Assembly: GCA_018667995.1 (NCBI GenBank)
Contig: JABIQT010001005.1
Coordinates: 1 to 8,709, forward strand
Reading direction: 5' to 3'
From: Candidatus Latescibacterota bacterium
Lineage (GTDB): Bacteria; JAAXHH01; JABIQT01
DNA length: 8,709 nt
The notes under the pieces are model-generated. The model was not told where the DNA came from and searched no databases. It worked only from the letters and a program-made list of their open reading frames with translations. Positions 1-5,789 of this stretch are shown here, piece by piece. Position numbers and translations under genes: made by a program. Position 1 is the stretch's first letter, and every line of letters begins with the position of its first letter.

Positions 1-50
1 TAATCTCATATTGCTCATGTTTTTGTAGTGGGACTCCGAATCGGAACAGG

Positions 51-470
51 TCAATTCATTTCAGACAATACGTCAAGCCTGGTCTTAATCTCGTTCCGAA
101 TCCTCCGAAAAACCGATAGGACATGATCCGAGTCGCCCTCGGCGCTGGCCGGATCGAACAACGGCCAATGCATACGCCGTACACTGACCGGAAGCACAGG
201 GCAGTGTACTTCCGCATTCCCACAAACAGTTACAACCACATCCATTAATCTTGCGGCTGCGAGATCGAATTGCGTCGTAGCGTGTGCTGAAATGTCTACG
301 CCCAACTCGCCCATCACGACGATAGCGTTTGGGTTGACTACCGTTGCCGGCTCTGTTCCTGAGCTGTACGCATCATATCCCATTTCTCGGGCCATCCCTT
401 CGGCCATCTGCGACCGGGCCGAGTTCCCGGTGCAGACGAACATGATGCGCAGCTGCTTTGGCTCGGTCAC
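51..470 (-). CDS. arsC: Arsenate reductase, thioredoxin-coupled (LMW phosphatase fold)
   Basis: Predicted cytoplasmic enzyme reducing arsenate to arsenite with electrons from thioredoxin. With the GTG start at 470 the protein is 139 residues, the usual length of this class. It opens with the P-loop CTGNSARS (nucleophile Cys13, Arg19), typical of the low-molecular-weight tyrosine phosphatase fold. The redox pair Cys83 and Cys90 lies in VCGNAEVHCP with the class-typical spacing of seven. Asp106 in FDPA is the likely general acid. The three cysteines separate it from true phosphatases and from the glutaredoxin-coupled ArsC family. An in-frame start at 539 would overlap the porin end, but GTG 470 has GGGAG six bases upstream, so it is preferred. 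The gene lies 31 bases after the porin stop, probably in the same operon. No arsR or arsenite pump is visible; they could lie past the left edge. Confidence 0.9.
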   Translation of the reverse strand: MTEPKQLRIMFVCTGNSARSQMAEGMAREMGYDAYSSGTEPATVVNPNAIVVMGELGVDISAHATTQFDLAAARLMDVVVTVCGNAEVHCPVLPVSVRRMHWPLFDPASAEGDSDHVLSVFRRIRNEIKTRLDVLSEMN

Positions 471-476
471 CGGCGT

Positions 477-481
477 CTCCC
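477..481 (-). promoter_or_regulatory. Ribosome binding site of arsC
   Basis: GGGAG on the minus strand, six bases before the GTG at 470. It lies in the short gap after the porin stop and decides between GTG 470 and the longer in-frame starts at 497 and 539, which have no comparable site. Confidence 0.65.
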
Positions 482-501
482 ATACGGATCCAGGCACGGC
501 A

Positions 502-1818
502 CTAGAAGAACACCATGAATCTGGTGCCCAGGATATCATAGGAACCGGTTCCTGTGGCCAGATTGGTAATCTTGCCGTGGATGTAGTTGAACTGAATGCG
601 ACTGTTGGGATTTAGCCACCAATTGGCGCCCAGGGCCAGACTGCTTCCTTTACCCCCCATAATATCTCTATCATTGAAGTCGGCGTATGAGTAACGCGCA
701 GCGACCTGAAATGCACCCCATCCTGGACCTGCATTTTCCCTGGGGGCCATCTTACCGAGGGTTCCAGACTTGCGGTCCCAGGGGGTGTAGTCGCCAGTCA
801 GAAAATACGATACGTATCCGTATGCCCCCCAGAACTTGGTCGTTGTCTGTGGATTACGCTCCACCCAAACCTGCATAGCCTCCCCTGCCACCTGGAGCGA
901 CCCCCTGTTAAAGACCCCTTCAGCGCCGGCAAGATGTAATCCGTCCGCACCAGCTATGGCGCCCGTCTCAAGCCATCGGCTTGTAGAGCGGGCTTCCGGG
1001 CGAGAGCGCAGACGGGCCGTGTTGGCCGCCGGGTCGTTGTCCTCATCGGTACGACCAAATGATCCAGCTATTGCGATGTGACCATAGGTCCTCCCACCGT
1101 CACTGTACAGCCATGTAGTAGCGATCCGAGCCGCAATTTCCATCTGGTAATGATCGCTTATATAGCGGCCGTCATTCTGCGTATTCTCACGGTTGAATAG
1201 GCCGTACCGCCAGCTCCATTTTTGATCGCGCGAGACGTTCCATGACTGGATTCCAAGTCGTCTTGTATCCTGCTGCGTGGCATCGGCAATAAACGGTCGC
1301 TCAATGAAGACGTTGGCATTGCTGCTGTTCAATTGATCGAGGCTATAAGGACGTTTCTGATTGCCAATCAGTATCTTCTGGAAGAACGGAACCTTCTTCA
1401 TTCCTATGAACACGTCCCGATACTGTGTGGCATTTGGATTAGCGAATTCAATAGTAATGCGGTATAGCACATTATCGGCTATATCGCCTTTGACACCTAT
1501 ACGGACCCGTCGAAAAGCCAATCTGTCCTGGGGACCGTGTGCGCCCTCAATTGCATCAATGGCCGGATCTGCATTGGGAAAGGCCCAATGGTCAAAATGG
1601 ACGCGGCCATGGAGTGACATCTTGGAATTTGTGTGACCATTCTTAACGCGACCGTTCACAGCATCCGTCAATTTGCGCAATTGATCCTCTAGGTTTCTGA
1701 CGCGCTGCGCGATGGAATCCGGCTCGTTGGCACCCAACTCCTGAGCTGTCGCCATATCCCTCGTGCACGTAACAGCAATCAGACAAACGATTACCAATAG
1801 CGATTTACCTTGCTTCAT
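502..1818 (-). CDS. Phosphate-selective porin O/P-like outer-membrane protein
   Basis: Predicted outer-membrane beta-barrel channel of the OprP/OprO-like family (Porin_O_P), 438 residues from the ATG at 1818. Residues 1-26 form a signal peptide (Lys near the start, hydrophobic LLVIVCLIAVTC, cleavage near MATAQ). A short coiled-coil segment follows at about 35-52 (IAQRVRNLEDQLRKLTDAV), as in many porins of this family. The barrel begins near SLHGRVHFD and includes family-like stretches such as RRVRIGVKGDIADN and the late strand GANWWLNPNSRIQFNYI. The chain ends in FMVFF, an aromatic C-terminus typical of proteins inserted by BAM. An upstream in-frame start at 1875 would sit at the promoter -10 and lacks a signal peptide at its N-terminus, so 1818 is chosen. 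Family members pass phosphate or polyphosphate; the real substrate here is unknown. It is followed by arsC, so arsenate or phosphate traffic is plausible but inferred. Confidence 0.82.
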   Translation of the reverse strand: MKQGKSLLVIVCLIAVTCTRDMATAQELGANEPDSIAQRVRNLEDQLRKLTDAVNGRVKNGHTNSKMSLHGRVHFDHWAFPNADPAIDAIEGAHGPQDRLAFRRVRIGVKGDIADNVLYRITIEFANPNATQYRDVFIGMKKVPFFQKILIGNQKRPYSLDQLNSSNANVFIERPFIADATQQDTRRLGIQSWNVSRDQKWSWRYGLFNRENTQNDGRYISDHYQMEIAARIATTWLYSDGGRTYGHIAIAGSFGRTDEDNDPAANTARLRSRPEARSTSRWLETGAIAGADGLHLAGAEGVFNRGSLQVAGEAMQVWVERNPQTTTKFWGAYGYVSYFLTGDYTPWDRKSGTLGKMAPRENAGPGWGAFQVAARYSYADFNDRDIMGGKGSSLALGANWWLNPNSRIQFNYIHGKITNLATGTGSYDILGTRFMVFF

Positions 1819-1827
1819 GCTGTTTTT

Positions 1828-1833
1828 CTCCCT
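1828..1833 (-). promoter_or_regulatory. Ribosome binding site of the porin gene
   Basis: AGGGAG on the minus strand, nine bases before the ATG at 1818. It supports that start over the longer in-frame start at 1875. Confidence 0.6.
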
Positions 1834-1876
1834 CTCAGGTCTGCTCCCGCACGAACTTCCGGTCACGGGACACACT

Positions 1877-1905
1877 ATTTTACGATAGTCTATCTTCGAC
1901 GTCGA
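1877..1905 (-). promoter_or_regulatory. Candidate promoter of the porin-arsC operon
   Basis: On the minus strand, TCGACG (1905-1900) is followed by a 17-base spacer and TAAAAT (1882-1877), a fair sigma-70-like pair. Transcription would start near 1870, leaving an untranslated leader of about 50 bases before the ATG at 1818. The -35 box lies inside the palindrome at 1892-1909. A second possible -10 word, TATATT, lies further upstream at 1926-1921 without a good -35. Assigned by eye only. Confidence 0.4.
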
Positions 1906-1909
1906 AGAT
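1892..1909. promoter_or_regulatory. 18-bp perfect palindrome, candidate operator
   Basis: ATCTTCGAC followed directly by its reverse complement GTCGAAGAT, with no spacer. It overlaps the predicted -35 of the porin-arsC promoter, a classic place for a repressor dimer. ArsR/SmtB-family repressors often bind dyads of this size near arsenic genes, but no regulator gene is visible here, so the bound protein is unknown. A smaller dyad, GATAG-T-CTATC (1884-1894), overlaps its left edge. Confidence 0.45.
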
Positions 1910-2055
1910 GATGTTCACATAATATACGTTACGCTGGTTTTATGATTGTGACAACCGTGTGGCATTTTATTTACTTGTTGGCGCCATCAAAGGATTTATC
2001 TCGCGTAGAATGGCCGCGAAGTTCGTCTCGTTGGCCGTGCCGTTCCAAGTTGAAC

Positions 2056-2084
2056 TTTGACGGAATACGACATACCTTATTTTG
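2056..2084 (+). promoter_or_regulatory. Candidate promoter of the M28 peptidase gene
   Basis: TTTG at 2056-2059 and TATTTTG at 2078-2084, separated by 18 bases, resemble the Bacteroidota -33/-7 pattern (TTTG, then TAnnTTTG), one base short in the second box. A weaker sigma-70 reading, TTGACG then TATTTT with a 15-base spacer, covers the same bases. The site lies about 48 bases before the ATG at 2133. Confidence 0.35.
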
Positions 2085-2132
2085 GGAAAGAGAAAATTGG
2101 CCTCAACCCTCAGCATTTAAAAGGAAACAATC

Positions 2133-3533
2133 ATGCATACGTGGTTCCGTGGTTGTGAAGCAATCGGCCTCCTCGTCGCGAGTCTCCTGATCTTTACCAA
2201 CCCTTCTGAATGTGCAGCGCAGATGTCGGAGACCGCGCCTGGCGTTGACATGCGACTCTACGATATCGTAGAGTCGTCATCCCCTGCGCGCCTGGAATCA
2301 GACATTCGCAAGTTGGTCAGTTTTGGTACCAGGAATACCATGTCAGATACCGTATCGCAATCAAGAGGCATCGGCGCGGCACGTCGATGGATCCACTCTG
2401 AATTTGAGCGTATCTCTGATGAGTCTGAGGGCAAATTGGAGGTGTCGTATCAATATGGCCTCGTGAAAGGTCAACCGAACTCGCGAATAAAAGAGGACAC
2501 CTGGGTCGTCAATGTTCTGGCGGTTCAGCGTGGCACAACACACCCCAATCGATACGTCATAATGTCTGGCGATATCGATTCGCGGGCTTCTGATGCCTCT
2601 GATGGTGAGACAGATGCACCGGGCGCAAACGACAATGCCTCGGGAATGGCTGGTGTGCTTGAGGCGGCCCGCTTGTTGACGCCCTACACTTTCGGAAGCT
2701 CTATCATTTACGCCGGTTTGTCGGGCGAGGAACAGGGCCTCCACGGTGGCAGGCATATGGCAGCGGTTGCCCAGGAGGAGAATTGGCAAATCGTAGGCGT
2801 GCTTAACAACGATATGATTGGTAATATCCATGGAATCGACGGCATCATTGACAATAGTACCTTCAGAGTGTTTTCCGAACCCACTCCGGTGACGGAGACA
2901 GAAGAACAGCGAAGGCGCCGCCGGTTTTACGGGGGAGAGGTTGATGGTCCCTCGCGTCAACTTGCCCGCTATGTTCATCGTATGACGGACACCTTCATTC
3001 CCAATCTGGATGCAATCATGATCTATAGACTGGACCGATTCGGGAGAGGTGGACACCATCGACCATTCAACGATGCGGGCTATACAGGCATTCGCATTAT
3101 GGAGACGCATGAGAATTACACGAGGCAGCACCAGGACATAAGAGTGGAGGATGGTGTGGTCTACGGTGATGTCGTCGAAGGTGTCGATTTTCAGTATGCG
3201 GCTAAGCTGACCGCAGTCAATGCCATTTCGCTGGCGTCACTGGCCTGGGCGCCCCCCGGGCCGCCTATTGTTCGCGTCGGTGGGGCGGTACAGCCGTCTA
3301 CCACCTTGGCATGGGAGCCGGTTGAAGATCCGTTGCTGGTGGGCTACAAGGTGTACTGGCGTGATACAACCGCACCTCAATGGCAGCACAGCCGATTTGT
3401 CGGTAACCGTACAGTTTATACGTTAAGGAATATTGTGGTAGACAACTACCTGTTTGGTGTGGCTTCGGTCGGAAATCGAGGAAATGAAAGTGCGGTTGTC
3501 TTTCCTTCAGAGTTAGTACGAAACAGTAGATAG
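2133..3533 (+). CDS. Secreted M28-family metallopeptidase with C-terminal FnIII-like domain
   Basis: Predicted exported zinc-dependent peptidase, probably an aminopeptidase-type enzyme, 466 residues. AAGGA lies seven bases before the ATG. Residues 1-29 look like a signal peptide (GLLVASLLIFTN, cleavage near ECAAQ). The M28 domain spans about 45-370. Recognisable positions are Asp167 in PGANDNASG (bridging Asp), Glu199-Glu200 in LSGEEQG (general base and ligand), Asp227 in LNNDMIGN and His309 in GRGGHHRPF. The first ligand, normally His in GHxDS, is Asp147 (SGDIDS), and the Asp that usually precedes the last ligand His is His308. Residues about 376-460 form a fibronectin III-like domain (GYKVYWRDTTAP). 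The changes may be a subfamily trait or may reduce activity. The gene is divergent from the porin, and its substrate cannot be told. Confidence 0.85.
   Translation: MHTWFRGCEAIGLLVASLLIFTNPSECAAQMSETAPGVDMRLYDIVESSSPARLESDIRKLVSFGTRNTMSDTVSQSRGIGAARRWIHSEFERISDESEGKLEVSYQYGLVKGQPNSRIKEDTWVVNVLAVQRGTTHPNRYVIMSGDIDSRASDASDGETDAPGANDNASGMAGVLEAARLLTPYTFGSSIIYAGLSGEEQGLHGGRHMAAVAQEENWQIVGVLNNDMIGNIHGIDGIIDNSTFRVFSEPTPVTETEEQRRRRRFYGGEVDGPSRQLARYVHRMTDTFIPNLDAIMIYRLDRFGRGGHHRPFNDAGYTGIRIMETHENYTRQHQDIRVEDGVVYGDVVEGVDFQYAAKLTAVNAISLASLAWAPPGPPIVRVGGAVQPSTTLAWEPVEDPLLVGYKVYWRDTTAPQWQHSRFVGNRTVYTLRNIVVDNYLFGVASVGNRGNESAVVFPSELVRNSR
2253..2276. repeat. 24-bp perfect palindrome inside the M28 peptidase gene
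   Basis: CGACTCTACGAT followed directly by its exact reverse complement, centred between 2264 and 2265. It covers exactly codons 41-48 (Arg-Leu-Tyr-Asp-Ile-Val-Glu-Ser), just after the signal-peptide region. Its function is unknown; it could be a protein-binding site, a mRNA hairpin or chance. Confidence 0.9.
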
Positions 3534-3851
3534 CAACTAGAGCCTTGCCCACGAGTCAACCTTCCGGCGTGATTTTACACGGGAAGACTGAGACCATCCG
3601 AAGATTTCATGTAAGCATCGGCGCTAAATGGTGGAATTCCTCACATGGTGCTATTAAAGACGCTTTATGATTGGTCCAGACTCGTACAGCAGAATCGGGA
3701 TGGCACGAGAAGAATTCATGATGAAGATGTTTGCGTGGAATGCGTTTCAGGCTTCATCTGCAGATCGGATCGGGGTTCGTCTAAACACAGAAAGATGCAA
3801 TCAGATCTGGAAGTATTGGCAGAGCCGGTACTACAGACACGCAAGATGTGC
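3534..3851. other. Gene-free stretch between the M28 peptidase and the response-regulator relic
   Basis: About 320 bases with no gene I can support. Short open frames exist on both strands, but none resembles a known family or has a clear ribosome binding site. On the minus strand one frame at 3654-3750 reads protein-like (for example SSRAIPILLYESG), but stops interrupt that frame further upstream. It could be more of the decayed response regulator or another relic, and I do not assign it. The region otherwise holds only the weak hairpin near 3561-3586. Confidence 0.5.
3561..3586 (+). terminator. Possible hairpin after the M28 peptidase gene
   Basis: CTTCC (3561-3565) pairs with GGAAG (3582-3586), and CGTG (3568-3571) with CACG (3578-3581), around an ATTTTA loop with a two-base bulge. 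It lies 27 bases after the stop codon. No run of T follows, so it is not a standard intrinsic terminator. Confidence 0.25.
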
Positions 3852-3970
3852 CTACTCAGATTCGTCCGCGTTGACCGGCGGTGCTATTGTGAACCAGCCT
3901 TCTGAAGATTGAATGTTACGATTTCAACGATATCGGGTTCGTCGTCCACCACGAGGATGATTTCTGTCAA
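3852..3970 (-). pseudogene. Remnant of a PhoB-like response regulator (receiver domain start)
   Basis: From a TTG at 3970 the minus strand reads TEIILVVDDEPDIVEIVTFN and then LQKAG. This is the first strand and helix of a receiver domain, with the acidic pair Asp9-Asp10 that binds Mg2+. The in-frame reading stops at TAG (3886-3884) after 28 codons. Adding one T near 3893 restores a plausible continuation, FTIAPPVNADESE, up to another stop at 3854-3852. The phosphoacceptor Asp, the rest of the receiver and any DNA-binding domain are missing, and only about 320 bases remain before the M28 gene, too few for a full regulator. The TTG overlaps the stop of the SirB1-like gene (TTGA), suggesting a former operon partner. 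The receiver match is strong; the frameshift reading is inference. A sequencing error alone would not restore a full gene. Confidence 0.7.
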
Positions 3971-4848
3971 GGGAGGTCACCCCTGACTGTTCGGGCGTAC
4001 TGTGCGACCATATCGGTCTTTTCCCGGTCGTCTTTATGCAGATAGAGCTGTCTGAGGTTGGCCAGCATACGCTCGAGAATATAGCGGTTTGTAACGGGAG
4101 TCAGAATTTCATCCGTGAATGTGAGCTTTTGGCGAATGATGAACTGCTCACACTCTTCCCTGGTGATAATGGCACCGTCGTGAAATGGCGCGAACAGAAT
4201 TTCAGCGTCGTCCCGCTGGTACTTTACTACGAAGTGGTCAGGCAGGCCGACACCGAAGAGAGGCAGATTGATCCGCGTCGCCAAGAGCAAGCATACCGCG
4301 GAGAGCGCGATCGGCACCCCACTTTTCCGGGCGATAACCCGATCCATATAATGTCCATCTGGATCAAAGTATGTCGCGTCTTCTCCGCCCCGATATGCCT
4401 GATCCTTGAATACATACTGTATGAACGCTTCGACGATGTCGTTAGGCTCAGTGATGCCACTCAATCTGATTGCAATCTCGTCCGCCATACTATCAAGGGC
4501 TTCATTGGTCTCTGCCCAATTCAGATCGGGCGTGTGTAGCTTGGCCAGGGCGCACACTCCCCGTTCCAGGTCCACATCTCCTTCGAACTGAAAGAGCTCT
4601 CTCCATTCTGTCAACGCAAGTGTCTCTCCTGCCTCGGACGACAGACGTACCAAAATACCATCAATGCGCGATCGCACCACGTCGGTTACTTCTGTTCTGG
4701 CGTCCCAGAGTGAGGGAACAATGCCCTCGCCCAGTTCTATGAGCCGGGCATTCACCGCGGACTGCATGGTCTCATGATCGTCGGCAAGCAGACGGATCAG
4801 CGACTCAAGTTCAGGGCTCGTATGCGCTTTTATTTCCAGGTCTTCCAT
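3967..4848 (-). CDS. SirB1/transglutaminase-like family protein
   Basis: Probably cytoplasmic, 293 residues from the ATG at 4848. The family signature (SirB1 N-terminal / Transglut_core2) is clear. YFDPDGHYMDRVIARKSGVP then IALS lies at about 160-183, GVGLPDHFVVKY at about 199-210, the PFHDGAIITREECE stretch follows, and the C-terminal helix has YILERMLANLRQLYLHKDD. No signal peptide or membrane segment is seen. The biochemical role of the family is not established; members resemble transglutaminase-like proteases, but the usual catalytic triad is not obvious here, so no reaction is claimed. A GTG at 4869 gives a version seven residues longer; ATG 4848 is preferred because AAAAGG lies four bases upstream. 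The gene overlaps the end of rfbF by 19 bases, suggesting translational coupling, and its stop overlaps the TTG of the response-regulator relic. Confidence 0.85.
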   Translation of the reverse strand: MEDLEIKAHTSPELESLIRLLADDHETMQSAVNARLIELGEGIVPSLWDARTEVTDVVRSRIDGILVRLSSEAGETLALTEWRELFQFEGDVDLERGVCALAKLHTPDLNWAETNEALDSMADEIAIRLSGITEPNDIVEAFIQYVFKDQAYRGGEDATYFDPDGHYMDRVIARKSGVPIALSAVCLLLATRINLPLFGVGLPDHFVVKYQRDDAEILFAPFHDGAIITREECEQFIIRQKLTFTDEILTPVTNRYILERMLANLRQLYLHKDDREKTDMVAQYARTVRGDLP

Positions 4849-5642
4849 GCGGCCTTTTCCGTTTTCCACATTTCGGTTAACATTTCCATCTCACGCTGCG
4901 TATCCATGCATTCCCAGAGCCCGTCGTGTCGAAAGACACCGAGCTCTCCATCAGAGACGAGCCTCTGGAGCGTGGGCGCGGCTGCATCGTCCTGCACATC
5001 GCGCACATCTCCTGAAAGCCAGGAATGATCGTCAAGATAATCGAATATTCGGCGGTTGAATACGAAAAATCCTCCATCAATCCAACCTGCTTTGACCGGT
5101 ACCCCTTTGGTAAATCCGGTAGCGATGTCGCCGTCCATCTGGAGTTCGCCAAAGCGGGAGGGAGGGCGTACCCCCGTGACGGTGGCGAGTTTGCCGGATT
5201 TGTTATGGAATTCCAGTAACGCGGGTATGTCGATGTTTCCCAGACTGTCGCAATAGGTCAACATGAAGGTGTCATCATCCTTCGGGATGAACTGCTCAAT
5301 GCGATTCACCCGCCCACCTGTTGGCGTATCCTCCCCCGTGTCGGCGCAGGTCACGGTCCAATCTTCCTGTTCCTCACGTCCCAGAACCGTAACACTCTTG
5401 GATCTGCCCGTGGTAATACGAAGGTCATTTCGCAGGATAGAGTAATCGATGAAATAGCGCTTGATCATCTCTCCCTTGTATCCCAGGCATAGCACAAACT
5501 CGTTAAATCCGTACGAGGCGTATATCTTCATGACATGCCAGAGCACTGGGTATTCGCCGATCTCAACCAGCGCTTTGGGGCGGTACTGGGTCTCTTCCTG
5601 CAGGCGTGTGCCCAGCCCTCCACAGAGGATAACCACTTGCAT
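4830..5642 (-). CDS. rfbF: Glucose-1-phosphate cytidylyltransferase-like nucleotidyltransferase
   Basis: Predicted cytoplasmic enzyme making CDP-glucose from CTP and glucose 1-phosphate, the first step towards CDP-linked dideoxy sugars of surface polysaccharide. It has 270 residues against about 257 for the classic enzyme. The nucleotide loop GGLGTRL is at 8-14, RPKALVEIG (substrate Lys24) at 22-30, LWHVMKIYASYG at 34-45, and the RfbF-like block WTVTCADTGEDTPTGGR at 95-111. The metal Asp is probably Asp132 in TYCDSLGNIDI, where the family usually has YGDG. GWIDGGFFVF is at 186-195 and WECMDT at 243-248. About 13 extra residues lie near 205-218. AAGGA sits six bases before the ATG. No rfbG, rfbH or other sugar gene is in the window, so the pathway is unconfirmed, and a related sugar-nucleotide substrate is possible. 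Confidence 0.82.
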   Translation of the reverse strand: MQVVILCGGLGTRLQEETQYRPKALVEIGEYPVLWHVMKIYASYGFNEFVLCLGYKGEMIKRYFIDYSILRNDLRITTGRSKSVTVLGREEQEDWTVTCADTGEDTPTGGRVNRIEQFIPKDDDTFMLTYCDSLGNIDIPALLEFHNKSGKLATVTGVRPPSRFGELQMDGDIATGFTKGVPVKAGWIDGGFFVFNRRIFDYLDDHSWLSGDVRDVQDDAAAPTLQRLVSDGELGVFRHDGLWECMDTQREMEMLTEMWKTEKAAWKTWK

Positions 5643-5789
5643 GAACGTTCCTTTCCGAATGTGAATATGCCCGCGGGCGTGAATTCAAGGCCAGATTCTC
5701 CGGGGCTACATTGTAGGTAACCGACGCAGAACAAGTCGTCCACACGATCGGACGGTAACCAGAGATGCCGAATTTACGTTTATAACCGG
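5643..5789. other. Intergenic gap between nth and rfbF
   Basis: 147 bases. On the minus strand it holds a small hairpin, CGTCC-gatcgtgt-GGACG, and the words TTGTTC and TACAAT, which are only 13 bases apart, too close for a normal promoter. No T-run terminator is seen. rfbF may be read through from nth or have its own promoter; the sequence does not decide. Confidence 0.4.

Larger units (their letters stand above)
1819..2132. other. Divergent intergenic region between porin and M28 peptidase
   Basis: A 314-base gap between two divergent starts. It holds the porin promoter and palindrome on the left and the peptidase promoter on the right. The segment from about 1930 to 2050 shows no gene or site that I can support. 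Confidence 0.6.

Noticed and set aside
1-18. Minus-strand ATG at 18 (Met-Ser-Asn-Met-Arg-Leu), possibly the next gene after arsC
   Set aside because: Only six codons are in the window and there is no well-placed ribosome binding site, so neither the gene nor its product can be supported.
471-539. Longer arsC N-terminus from 539
   Set aside because: It would overlap the porin end, adds residues unlike the family, and has no ribosome binding site; GTG 470 gives the standard 139 residues.
1819-1875. Longer porin N-terminus from 1875
   Set aside because: It would put 19 non-signal residues ahead of a clear signal peptide and start at the predicted -10 box.
1942-2190. 82-residue open frame on the plus strand upstream of the M28 gene
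   Set aside because: It overlaps the M28 start in another frame, spans the promoter region, and resembles no family.
2361-3131. 256-residue open frame on the minus strand
   Set aside because: It lies wholly antisense inside the M28 gene, whose motifs prove the plus-strand reading, and shows no domain of its own.
3645-3912. Two overlapping plus-strand open frames of about 80 residues
   Set aside because: They have no family resemblance, and their 3' parts are antisense to the response-regulator relic.
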